A model generated the notes under the pieces. That model did not search any database, was not told the DNA's origin, and saw nothing but the letters and a program-made list of their open reading frames with translations. Shown here piece by piece: positions 9,844 to 17,587 of a DNA stretch of 64,000 bases (the first letter of the stretch is position 1; every line of letters starts with the position of its first letter). A program made the position numbers and the translations under genes. Source of the stretch: DATKYQ01 sp964640665 (GTDB lineage: Bacteria; Myxococcota; B64-G9); the NCBI GenBank assembly GCA_964640665.1, contig CAZXHT010000005.1, forward strand, positions 62,001 through 126,000, written 5' to 3'.

Positions 9844-10227
9844 ATGAATCTAGATCTTCTTTCAAAATTGGTTCTGGCTGCCTTCATCACCTTCGGCCTT
9901 TCTCAAGCGGCACGCGCCGAAGACACGCCTACCCCGAAATCCAGCATTGGAAAAAAAGATCAACTGAAGGACCAGAAACCAGAGAAGAAGCAAGAGAAAA
10001 AGCCAGAAAAGAAACTAGAGAAAAAGCTAGAGAAGAAGCAAGAACTTAAGCAACAAAAGAAAAAAGAGCAGCCCCGGTTCATCGACCGGAACGGTGACGG
10101 GATCCAGGACGGTCGGGAGCACCGCTTCCGGGGAAAGCATCGCCGGCGGGGCAAAAAGGGTTTGGATCAGGGAGACGACGGAGAGAGAAGGCATCGGGCG
10201 CGCGGGGAGTCCAGTGGTCGGCCCTAG
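9844..10227 (+). CDS. small secreted Lys/Glu-helix protein with one Ca-binding-type loop
   Basis: This is a 127-residue protein with a signal peptide ending near ARAED (residue 25). It continues with a very regular charged helix of EKK-type five-residue units (KPEKKQEKKPEKKLEKKLEK), then one loop DRNGDGIQDG and a basic patch (HRFRGKHRRRGKKG). The order helix, loop, Arg/His patch matches the protein encoded at 9214, so the two look like paralogues of different length. The ATG lies 10 bases after the hairpin at 9807-9833 and has no clear ribosome site, so the start is less certain. The gene is probably part of sigma-54 unit B with the barrel gene at 10249. Function unknown. Confidence 0.65.
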   Translation: MNLDLLSKLVLAAFITFGLSQAARAEDTPTPKSSIGKKDQLKDQKPEKKQEKKPEKKLEKKLEKKQELKQQKKKEQPRFIDRNGDGIQDGREHRFRGKHRRRGKKGLDQGDDGERRHRARGESSGRP

Positions 10228-10248
10228 CGGCCGTGGCTAGAGGGTGAT

Positions 10249-11346
10249 GTGGTGAAAAGGTTTCTTGCATGTATTGCGGCCGGCATCGAGTTGCTGGTGT
10301 TGCATCCCGCCGGAGCGACCGACTTTGTTGCCAACCTGGACGTTCGCACATTAGCGAGCAGCAACGTTTTTCTAGACAAGTCCGATGAGTGGGATCTGCT
10401 GCTGCGACCGTCCGCCGAGCTTGGAGTCGACTTCTCCCGCTACTGGTCGGCGGGTTACACCGGCGAGCTGAACGCCTACACTAACCACCAGGATCTGCTG
10501 TCGCACCGGCACGAGGTCTACCTGTTCTTGAATCCGGCCTGGGGCCGGGACGGCGAGAATGAGCTGGCGCTGGAGGCCTCCGTGCAAACCCTGCGCAACC
10601 AGGATACCTACCAGGATCTCAACCTCCTCCTGCCTACCCTGACGGCCAAGCTTGCGATGGAGCCGCGTCGCTGGCTGCGCTGGAAAGTATCCGCCAGGGC
10701 CGCCTACCGGTACTTCTACGATGATAAGCCTTCCGACTCGCTGGATGTCTGGGCGCGTGCTGAGTTGAACTTCACACTGCCGACCCGCACCACTCTTTCT
10801 CCCCGGGGTTCCTACGGATATCGCCGCTACCTGCATCCGGGGCGGGACGCCGACACCCAGGACCAGCAAATCATCCTCGGATTGCACGTCAGCCAGTCGC
10901 TTTCGAAAACCTCCGGTTTGCAGTTCGATTACACCTACCAGTACGCCGTCGACGACAGCGGAGTCTTGAGCCGCAAGTTGACCATGGATCAGTTCACCTA
11001 TCTTGGAGAGGAATTCCTCTACTCCGGACATCGGGCAGTTGTCGGATTCAAGCAACTGTTGGGAAAGTCTTCGGCGTTCTGGCTGGGTCTTCGTTTCGAA
11101 CAGCGTGAATATGCAGGCTGGGAGGCTATCGATTCGAGCGGCCGGCTCACCGGGGAGAGCCGCAGTGATTGGAGACTGAAGCCCAGGGTCGCTTTCGAGT
11201 ACAACTGGTGGCCGAAGAACAAGCCCAACGGCGTGCCGGATGTGAGAGTCAGCCTGGAGTACCTGTTTCTGCGTCAGTGGTCTAACAACGACTGGTACGA
11301 TACGGCCGGCCACGTGGCGGGCGTTTCCGTGTGGGGATCCTGGTAG
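10249..11346 (+). CDS. outer-membrane beta-barrel protein, 365 residues
   Basis: The start is GTG at 10249 or the next GTG at 10252, after AGAGGG. A signal peptide (VKRFLACIAAGIELLVLHPAGA) leads into many aromatic-rich amphipathic strands: DFVANLDVRTLASSNVF, YWSAGYTGELNAY, HEVYLFLNPAWG, SGLQFDYTYQYAV, FWLGLRFEQREYAGW and others. The chain ends in VSVWGSW, an aromatic C-terminus usual for barrels. The length fits a barrel of 12-16 strands. The style resembles uncharacterised porin-like proteins rather than a named family. The gene is last in sigma-54 unit B, 21 bases after the second small protein gene, which suggests the barrel works with, or exports, the two small charged proteins. Confidence 0.75.
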   Translation: MVKRFLACIAAGIELLVLHPAGATDFVANLDVRTLASSNVFLDKSDEWDLLLRPSAELGVDFSRYWSAGYTGELNAYTNHQDLLSHRHEVYLFLNPAWGRDGENELALEASVQTLRNQDTYQDLNLLLPTLTAKLAMEPRRWLRWKVSARAAYRYFYDDKPSDSLDVWARAELNFTLPTRTTLSPRGSYGYRRYLHPGRDADTQDQQIILGLHVSQSLSKTSGLQFDYTYQYAVDDSGVLSRKLTMDQFTYLGEEFLYSGHRAVVGFKQLLGKSSAFWLGLRFEQREYAGWEAIDSSGRLTGESRSDWRLKPRVAFEYNWWPKNKPNGVPDVRVSLEYLFLRQWSNNDWYDTAGHVAGVSVWGSW

Positions 11347-11391
11347 CGCCGCCCTATGCACGCCTCGTAACCCGAAGTCAGGGGAGCAACT

Positions 11392-12186
11392 TCAGCCGCA
11401 GCGCCCGCAGCCATCGTTCAGTTCGTAGCACTCGGGGTGATGGGCGGCTCCGCAGCGCGGGCAGGAGCGGCTGGAACCCTCGATCACATCGCCGCACACG
11501 GCGCAGCGCTCTGGTTCTGCGGTGCTGGGAGCCGCCCTTTCCTCAAAGACCGCTTGGCCTGTCACCTCGAGATAGGCTTCAAAGACCAGTTTGCCGGAGC
11601 TTGCGAACTTCAGAAGCAGGTCCGGTGCATCCAGCCAAGAGAGTTTCTGGATGCGCAGGGCATAGCGTTTGGTCGCCAGATCGATGTGGTCGTTCATCTT
11701 CAGCGATCGCAACTCGAACAGGGCCTCGCGGACACCCGGCGTAGCCAACATCGATTTCACCCTCTCGGGCGACGAACCCTTGATCATGAACCTGGCGTCG
11801 AAGATCTCGTCGCCGATCTGGATATCCTGCCCGCCCAGCAACTTGCCCAACTTGGAAAACAGGCGTTCCGGGTAGATGTGAAGCTCGAAGGGCGGATTGG
11901 ATGAGAAGTTGAATATCAGGTGGGTGTAGTAAGTGGGGTTCTTGCCCCCGGTGGAGTAGAATTCGAGGCTGGCCGGATGGCCGAGATGCTCGAATGCCAG
12001 GTTGGGCTGCTTGAAAAAACTTCCGGGTATCACGGTCCCGCCCAACTGCACAGCAACCATTTGCAGCATTTTACGACGCTCACGGCGCTTTTTCGCATGG
12101 GCCTTGGATGCCGCGATGACGATGAAAATGCCGACGATCAGCCCCACCAGCATGAAGACAGTGGTAATGTGCGACGCGGAATGCAT
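11392..12186 (-). CDS. membrane-anchored protein with C-terminal RING/zinc-ribbon-like motif
   Basis: This is a 264-residue protein; the ATG at 12186 has AAGGAG 8 bases upstream (a GTG at 12192 is too close to that site). One N-terminal membrane segment (VFMLVGLIVGIFIVIAA) is followed by a basic stretch (KKRRERRK). A soluble alpha/beta region of about 170 residues follows, with no family I can name. The C-terminus has CAVCGDVI, CPRCGAAHHPECY and CGRCG, a Cys/His pattern like prokaryotic RING-finger or double zinc-ribbon tails. The gene is convergent with the barrel gene at 10249 and divergent from the gene at 12296. A ubiquitin-like role should not be assumed; such tails may simply bind zinc. 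Confidence 0.65.
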   Translation of the reverse strand: MHSASHITTVFMLVGLIVGIFIVIAASKAHAKKRRERRKMLQMVAVQLGGTVIPGSFFKQPNLAFEHLGHPASLEFYSTGGKNPTYYTHLIFNFSSNPPFELHIYPERLFSKLGKLLGGQDIQIGDEIFDARFMIKGSSPERVKSMLATPGVREALFELRSLKMNDHIDLATKRYALRIQKLSWLDAPDLLLKFASSGKLVFEAYLEVTGQAVFEERAAPSTAEPERCAVCGDVIEGSSRSCPRCGAAHHPECYELNDGCGRCG

Positions 12187-12235
12187 GGGCACTACTCCTT
12201 ACACAGGCTCTCATTCTCATCCTTGCGTCCCGAGA

Positions 12236-12265
12236 TTGTCAAAAAAAACGACCTGGTGCTAAACT
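12236..12265 (+). promoter_or_regulatory. probable sigma-70-type promoter for 12296 gene
   Basis: TTGTCA at 12236-12241 and TAAACT at 12260-12265 are separated by 18 bp. The start would be near 12272, about 24 bases before the ATG at 12296, which has a GGAG-type site. Confidence 0.45.
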
Positions 12266-12295
12266 CGCACCCATCTCGAAAGCAGGAGAAAAGTC

Positions 12296-12745
12296 ATGAG
12301 GAGTGCGCTACTAGTTGGTTTGCTGTGTCTGGTTCCGACCACCAAAATTCTCGGGGCCGAGCATCCAGTCTCCGCCCGCCAGACAATGTACCGCCTGGTA
12401 AAGTTACTTGCCCGGCAGGATCTCGACCAGGCGAAAAACCTCACCGTCAGCGCCGACGACTACGCCTCTTTTTCGACCCGCCCGGTCGATCGTAAAGACT
12501 ACCAGGCACGACTCGATGGTTTTCTGGCGCTCATCGCGCGCGAGCTTGCGGGCGGAGTGGAGTTCACGGGCGCGGAGGCGGCCGACGCCCTGATCCTTCC
12601 GGCCGGTCGCAAGACGAAGCGCGAGATGGTGATGGCCGTCATCCGGGCCGGCTTCTCGCTGCACGGCAAGCCGCTGCCAGGTCAACCGATGTCTTTTTTC
12701 TTTGTAAACCTCGATGGAAGTTGGAAGATGTTCCTGCGCAAGTGA
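12296..12745 (+). CDS. secreted protein of unknown function, 149 residues
   Basis: The ATG at 12296 follows AGGAGAAAAGTC. A signal peptide (MRSALLVGLLCLVPTTKILGAEH) precedes a mature domain of about 125 residues that mixes helices and strands. The end (MSFFFVNLDGSWKMFLRK) is like the last strands of NTF2-like or lumazine-binding folds, where a line such as DGSWKI is common. That fold is only a suggestion. It is expressed as a short unit upstream of coaBC, and a large palindrome at 12768-12806 separates the two. Confidence 0.6.
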   Translation: MRSALLVGLLCLVPTTKILGAEHPVSARQTMYRLVKLLARQDLDQAKNLTVSADDYASFSTRPVDRKDYQARLDGFLALIARELAGGVEFTGAEAADALILPAGRKTKREMVMAVIRAGFSLHGKPLPGQPMSFFFVNLDGSWKMFLRK

Positions 12746-12767
12746 CACTGATAATGCACAGCATAAC

Positions 12768-12806
12768 GTGGCACTAACGAATCAAAAAACGATTCGTAAA
12801 TGCCAC
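12768..12806. repeat. 39-bp interrupted palindrome upstream of coaBC
   Basis: GTGGCA-N3-ACGAATC, a 7-base A-rich centre, then GATTCGT-N3-TGCCAC: both arms are perfect and the two interruptions are symmetric. It ends 18 bases before the coaBC ATG at 12824. No T-run follows, so an operator or mRNA control element fits better than an intrinsic terminator. Confidence 0.7.
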
Positions 12807-12823
12807 TAACACGGGAGGTCGAG

Positions 12824-14032
12824 ATGGGCCTGCTGGATGGCAAGTTCGTGGTTCTTGGAGTCAGCGGCGGTATCGCCGCCTATCGTGCCTGTGAACTTAC
12901 CAGGTTGCTTTCCAAGGACGGGGCCGAGGTACAGGTCGTGCTGACCGAGGCGGCGGCCGAACTGGTCGGTCCACAAACCTTCCAGGCTCTCTCCGGCCGG
13001 CCTGCCGAGGTAGGCCGTGGAGGCCGTCTTTCAGATGCCGGCATGGCGCACATTGATTTCGGCGCCCGCGCGGATCTGATTATCGTCGCCCCGGCCACGG
13101 CCAACACGCTGGCAAAGATCGCAGCGGGCCTTGCCGATAACCTGCTTCTGACCACGCTGCTTGCCAGCCGTTGCCCGGTGGTACTTGCCCCGGCAATGAA
13201 CACGCGCATGTGGGAAAACCGCTTGACGCAAGCCAATATGTCGCTGCTGGCACAGCTCGATCGCATGCACATCGTCGGTCCGGTGAGCGGAAGCCTGGCC
13301 TGCGGAGAAGACGGTATCGGGCGGATGGAAGAGCCCGCGATTCTGCAAGAAGCGGTCCGAACGGCGCTGGCGGCACAAGACCTGGCCGGAAAGAAAATCA
13401 TGGTAACGGCCGGTCCTACGCGCGAGCCTCTCGACCCGGTGCGTTTTCTTTCCAATCGCTCGAGCGGCAAGATGGGCTACGCTTTAGCGTCCGCCGCCGC
13501 GCGGCGCGGGGCACAGGTAACGCTGATCTCCGGCCCGAGCGCCCTGCCGCCGCCCTGGAATGTGCGCCTGGTGCCGGTTACGACCGCGGCCGAGATGTCG
13601 CGCGCGGTGACCAGCGCAGTCGGGCGCTGCCAGGCTCTTTTGATGGCTGCGGCGGTGGCCAACTTCAGGCCGTCTAAAATCGCTCGCCAAAAACTGAAAA
13701 AGGCCGCCGGCATCCCGCAAATTACGCTCAAGCCGACCCGTGACATTCTGTCTCAGCTTGGAAAGAAGAAGGGTCCCGTACTGGTAGGCTTCGCGGCCGA
13801 GACGCAAGATCCCATCCAGGCCGCCAAGCAGAAACTGGTGGCCAAACGACTGGACCTGGTAGTGGCCAACGACGTCAGCCTGCCGGACGCCGGCTTCGAT
13901 GTGGACACCAACCGCATCCACCTGGTGGACAAACGCGGCACCGAGGAGCTGCCGTTGCTCACCAAGGACCAGGCGGCCGATCGCATCCTGGACCGCTTGG
14001 TCGATCTGCTGGGAAAGCGCAAGAAAAAATAG
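12824..14032 (+). CDS. coaBC: bifunctional phosphopantothenoylcysteine decarboxylase / phosphopantothenate-cysteine ligase
   Basis: This 402-residue protein makes 4'-phosphopantetheine from 4'-phosphopantothenate and cysteine, in CoA synthesis. The N-terminal flavoprotein decarboxylase (CoaC, about 1-185) has VSGGIAAYRA for FMN binding, the catalytic His near 76 (MAHIDFG), PAMNTRMW and the catalytic Cys near 160 (GSLACGEDGIGRM). The C-terminal ligase (CoaB) has TAGPTREPLDPVRFLSNRSS, SGKMG, AAVANFRP and the KPTRDIL and VGFAAET motifs. The start is the ATG at 12824 behind GGGAGG; an in-frame ATG at 12800 lies inside a palindrome and adds eight residues foreign to the family. Pantothenate kinase (coaX) is also in this window at 28694. 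Confidence 0.95.
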   Translation: MGLLDGKFVVLGVSGGIAAYRACELTRLLSKDGAEVQVVLTEAAAELVGPQTFQALSGRPAEVGRGGRLSDAGMAHIDFGARADLIIVAPATANTLAKIAAGLADNLLLTTLLASRCPVVLAPAMNTRMWENRLTQANMSLLAQLDRMHIVGPVSGSLACGEDGIGRMEEPAILQEAVRTALAAQDLAGKKIMVTAGPTREPLDPVRFLSNRSSGKMGYALASAAARRGAQVTLISGPSALPPPWNVRLVPVTTAAEMSRAVTSAVGRCQALLMAAAVANFRPSKIARQKLKKAAGIPQITLKPTRDILSQLGKKKGPVLVGFAAETQDPIQAAKQKLVAKRLDLVVANDVSLPDAGFDVDTNRIHLVDKRGTEELPLLTKDQAADRILDRLVDLLGKRKKK

Positions 14033-14041
14033 AGTGACTTT

Positions 14042-15154
14042 TCATCGTGGCCGGGATGGGCGGCGCAGTCTCTTGACCTCGTGTAAAACGCGGCTTTTCA
14101 CCCGGGCCATGATCTTCTTTCGCGCCCCGGAGCGACGCTTCGCCTTCCAGACCACCCGGGCATGTTTTTGTTTTCTTGCGCTGCGGGAACCCGGCTTGCG
14201 GTAGGACTTCTTGCGGCCGAGTAGCATGGTTCCCGTTTCCGGATGATCTATCAGCTCCTGCATCGAGGGCAACTCGAGCTTTGCGTCGATGGCGTGCCTG
14301 AATAACGGCCTGAAGCGATTGCCGATCGCTTCCGGGTCATCCAGGTTGCCCTCCAGGTAGAGTCTTCTCAGCCGCTTGCGTATGTCGCGCGCTATCAGCA
14401 AATTGCGGTGCCCGGTCGGATCGGCCTGCATGCAGGCGGCCTTATTTCCATAGACCAGCAGCCCCCTCACCCGCTCCACCGACAGGCGTCGCATTTCCTC
14501 GACCTCTTCGCGCGGCAGCCTCATCTTTGTGCTCTTGGCATAGGCATCGACAGTTCGCTTCCAGCGTAAGATCTGACTGAACAACACTATCGAGTTGAAT
14601 ATCTGCTTGTTGACCCGGAAAGAAAAGAGCGGCCCGGTCAAGATGGCGCGCAGGTGCCGGTCGTGCTTTTTGAAAGACATGCCGGACAAAGAACGCGCCA
14701 TTTCCCAACTCTCGGCGCTCATCCAGGTATCGAAGCGCATCTCCCAGTAAACATGCGCCGCCCGGCGCCTGCGGTAGTGCTCGACGACCTTGTAAGGAAC
14801 GAAGTAATTATGGGCCACAACGTCCGCCGCCAGATGCGAAAGGTAGCCCCAGGCGAAGGCGCGGGTGGAGTCGCTCTCGGCCATGTCGAGAACCGACATG
14901 CCCACCTGCCAGTTGTGACAGTGAAGCTTATAGGGCGACAGGCTCTTGCCGACAGTGATATCCGCGGCGATGTTGCCGTACAGGAAATCCACGGGGAAGC
15001 GGCGCAATAACGCCGCCACGGCCGGAGCCAGCAGCGCCAGATCCCGAAGCACCTCAAGACCGAACTCGAGGTGCGCCGCCGGCCCCCAGGCCCGGGCGGG
15101 CGAGGGTATCAGCAGAAACAACGATGCCAGAAGTAAGTATATTGGCCAACGCAT
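14042..15154 (-). CDS. secreted zinc-dependent phospholipase C-like protein
   Basis: This is a 370-residue protein. From the ATG at 15154 the signal peptide is MRWPIYLLLASLFLLIPSPARA, giving a mature start at Trp (WGPAAHLEF). Zinc phospholipase C and S1/P1-type enzymes also begin with a metal-binding Trp. Metal-ligand-like motifs follow in order: WGPAAH, DFLYGNIAADI, HCHNW and WGYLSHLAADVVAHN, as in the Zn_dep_PLPC family. The substrate may be a phospholipid, but this is inferred. The C-terminal 60 residues are unusually rich in Arg and Lys and fall outside the fold. A GTG at 15169 would add five residues. The gene converges on coaBC with 9 bases between stops. Confidence 0.75.
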   Translation of the reverse strand: MRWPIYLLLASLFLLIPSPARAWGPAAHLEFGLEVLRDLALLAPAVAALLRRFPVDFLYGNIAADITVGKSLSPYKLHCHNWQVGMSVLDMAESDSTRAFAWGYLSHLAADVVAHNYFVPYKVVEHYRRRRAAHVYWEMRFDTWMSAESWEMARSLSGMSFKKHDRHLRAILTGPLFSFRVNKQIFNSIVLFSQILRWKRTVDAYAKSTKMRLPREEVEEMRRLSVERVRGLLVYGNKAACMQADPTGHRNLLIARDIRKRLRRLYLEGNLDDPEAIGNRFRPLFRHAIDAKLELPSMQELIDHPETGTMLLGRKKSYRKPGSRSARKQKHARVVWKAKRRSGARKKIMARVKSRVLHEVKRLRRPSRPR

Positions 15155-15228
15155 GACGCTTGTTCGCACCCGTCGAAGATGCTATATCACGTGGTTCGTG
15201 GGGTCAAACGGTCCCAGGAGAGTAAGTG

Positions 15229-15506
15229 ATGGAAGACTCGGCAGTAACTCTTGCACAGGTTGTCCGTGACCTCGATGCCGGGCTGCGGCTGCTTCGTGAT
15301 ATCGGCGTGCGATACCTGGCCGCCGGACGGCCCGCGGAAAGCGCGGCCGCCGAGATTGAAAATCATCCCCGGACGGGGTATCGCTTCGGTGACGGCAGGC
15401 GCGCCAAGTGGGAGCAAGCGGCCAAGGCGCATACCGACGAGACGAGCTCGCCGGATACGACGGAGTCTTCAATGCGCAGGCAATCGTTTCTCTTCGGATC
15501 GCACGA
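15229..15506 (+). CDS. N-terminal fragment of a gene cut by assembly gap (possibly uracil-DNA glycosylase)
   Basis: The ATG at 15229 follows GGAGAGTAAGTG and the frame stays open for 92 codons to the run of N. The first 35 residues (TLAQVVRDLDAGLRLLRDIGVRYLA) look like the helical leader found before family 4 uracil-DNA glycosylases in deltaproteobacteria; the following part is low-complexity. No catalytic motif is present because the rest lies in the gap, so the assignment is tentative. It is very likely a different gene from the NfeD-type protein after the gap, although one open frame spans both through the N run. Confidence 0.35.
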
Positions 15507-15606
15507 NNNNNNNNNNNNNNNNNNNNNNNNNNNNNNNNNNNNNNNNNNNNNNNNNNNNNNNNNNNNNNNNNNNNNNNNNNNNNNNNNNNNNNNNNNNNNN
15601 NNNNNN
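15507..15606. other. assembly gap (100 N)
   Basis: This is a run of exactly 100 N, a usual placeholder for a gap of unknown size. The true gap must hold the 3' end of the gene at 15229 and about 70 N-terminal codons of the NfeD gene. Confidence 0.98.
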
Positions 15607-16804
15607 TTGCCTGGTGATCGAGGTAGACACCCCGGGCGGGGCGCTCGACGAAACCCAGGAGATCGTCAAGGCCATGCTGAGTGCGCGCATCCCGGTAGTT
15701 GTTTACGTCACCCCCAAGGGCGCCCAGGCCGCCTCGGCCGGCACCTTCATCACCATGGCCGGCCACGTGGCCGCCATGGCCCCCGGCAGCCGCATCGGCG
15801 CAGCCCACCCGGTGATGATGAATTTCATGCCCAGTCTTCCGGGCGGCGATGACGAAAAAGACAAGGACAAGAAGAAGAAGCTCGAAAAACAGAATGAGAT
15901 CATGAACGAGAAAGTGACCAACGACACCGTCTCGTTCATCCGCGGCATAGCCAAGGAGCGCGGGCGCAACGCCGACTGGGCCGAGAAAGCGGTGCGTGAG
16001 GCCGTCTCGATTACCGCCGCCGAGGCCGTCGAACTCAAGGTGATCGATCTCGAGGCCGATACCCTAGACGACCTGCTCGAAAAGATAGACGGGCGCCAGA
16101 TCAAGATCGACAGCAAGACCAAGGTCACCTTGAAAACACAAGGGGCTGTCATCGACCGCTGGGGCAAGTCGCTCAAGCAGCGCCTGCTGGGCTCCTTGGC
16201 TCATCCCAACCTGTTGTGGCTGCTTTTCCTGATGGGACTGGGCGGCATCGCCATGGAGTTTTACCACCCGGGCGCGATCGTCCCCGGCGTGGTCGGCGGC
16301 CTGTGCCTGCTGCTGGCGCTAATATCCATCAACGTCCTGCCGGTCAACATCGGAGGCCTGCTGCTGGTGCTGGCCGGGATCGGGCTTTTCATTGCGGAGG
16401 TTTTCGTGACCAGTTACGGATTGCTCGCCATCGGCGGCGGAGTGCTTCTGGTGCTGGGCGGCATCATGCTGGTGGACCCGTCCAGCCAGCCGCATTACAT
16501 GGACCCCGGCCTGGGGGTCGACTGGAGCGTGCTGATCCCCACCGTGGTGGTGCTGGGGCTGGGCATGGTCTTTATCGGTTACAAGGTGATCAGCACCCAG
16601 CGCAAGAAGATCGAAACCGGCAAGGAGGGTATGCTGGGCCTTACCGGCAAGGCGCGCTCGGAGATCACCCCCGAGGGCGGAAAAGTATTCGTGCACGGCG
16701 AGCACTGGCAAGCGATAAGCAAGGAGACGATTCCTGAAGGATCGCAAATCGAGGTAATAAAGACTGAAGGCCTGATGCTTCACGTACGCAAGAAGAGCCA
16801 ATAA
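15607..16804 (+). CDS. NfeD family membrane serine protease, N-terminus lost in gap
   Basis: There are 398 visible residues, beginning in the protease domain. CLVIEVDTPGGALDETQEIV and the GAQAASAGTFI loop carry the Ser nucleophile of the ClpP-like 1510-N protease; EKVTND, about 70 residues later, probably holds the partner Lys. A Lys/Asp-rich insert (DEKDKDKKKK) sits between them. Four or five membrane segments follow (about visible residues 195-335), then the C-terminal OB-fold NfeD domain (GLTGKARSEITPEGGKVFV). The signal peptide and first protease strands are missing. The slipin gene follows after 25 bases; NfeD and slipin are a classic pair, in which the protease is thought to cleave the C-terminus of the stomatin homologue. 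Confidence 0.85.
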
Positions 16805-16829
16805 CCCGTTCAAACAAGGAGGGTAAGAA

Positions 16830-17570
16830 ATGTATGTCATCGCGGTACCGGCAGTGCTGGTTGGACTGTTCATTCTGATGGGTTTCCGCCAGATTTACGA
16901 GTACCAGCGCGGGGTGATCTTCCGCCTGGGCAAGTATTCGGGCATGAAAGGCCCCGGCCTGAAGTGGATCATTCCCTTCGTCGACCAGTTGGTCAAGGTA
17001 GACCTGCGCATCATCGCCCGGGACGTGCCGCCCCAGGACATCATCACCAAGGATAACGTCACGGTGCAGGTCAACGCGGTGGTCTTCATGCGGGTGCTGA
17101 ATCCCGACAAGGCGATTCTCGAGGTCGACAACTACCTTTACAACACCAGCCAGTTGGCCCAGACCACCCTGCGCTCGGTGCTCGGCCAGGTCGACCTGGA
17201 CGACCTGCTGACCAAGCGTGAACAGCTCAACGAGCAGTTGCAGACCATCCTGGACGCCGACACAGACCCCTGGGGCGTCAAGGTGACCAAGATGGAGATC
17301 AAGCACGTCGATTTGCCGACCGAGATGCAGCGGGTAATTGGCCGCCAGGCCGAGGCCGAGCGCGAGCGGCGCGCCAAGGTAATCCACGCCGACGGTGAGT
17401 TCCAGGCCTCGCAGAAACTGGCCGAGGCCGCCGCGGTGCTGCAGAAAGAGCCCGCCGCCCTGCAGCTACGCTACCTGCAAACGCTGACCGAGATCTCCAC
17501 CGAGAACGCCTCGACGGTGATCTTCCCCTTCCCGATTGAGTTGTTCAAGGGCCTACTGGGCAACAAGTAG
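16830..17570 (+). CDS. slipin / stomatin-like SPFH protein
   Basis: This is a 246-residue protein with AAGGAGGGTAAGAA ahead of the ATG. One N-terminal membrane segment (AVPAVLVGLFILMGF) is followed by the SPFH domain: YEYQRGVIFRLGKYSGMKGPG, PFVDQLVKVDLR, DVPPQDIITKDNVTV and AVVFMRVLNPDKAI. A helical Ala/Glu-rich segment (AEAERERRAKVIHADGEFQAS) and a hydrophobic end (STVIFPFPIELFKGLLG) complete it. This is the normal length and order for bacterial slipins, which form membrane microdomain scaffolds. It pairs with the NfeD protease immediately upstream. Confidence 0.93.
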   Translation: MYVIAVPAVLVGLFILMGFRQIYEYQRGVIFRLGKYSGMKGPGLKWIIPFVDQLVKVDLRIIARDVPPQDIITKDNVTVQVNAVVFMRVLNPDKAILEVDNYLYNTSQLAQTTLRSVLGQVDLDDLLTKREQLNEQLQTILDADTDPWGVKVTKMEIKHVDLPTEMQRVIGRQAEAERERRAKVIHADGEFQASQKLAEAAAVLQKEPAALQLRYLQTLTEISTENASTVIFPFPIELFKGLLGNK

Positions 17571-17587
17571 TGCAGCTGAAGTAACCG

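Noticed and set aside
12768..12783. TGGCAC inside the 12768 palindrome as a sigma-54 promoter
   Set aside because: There is no GC at the required 12-bp offset.
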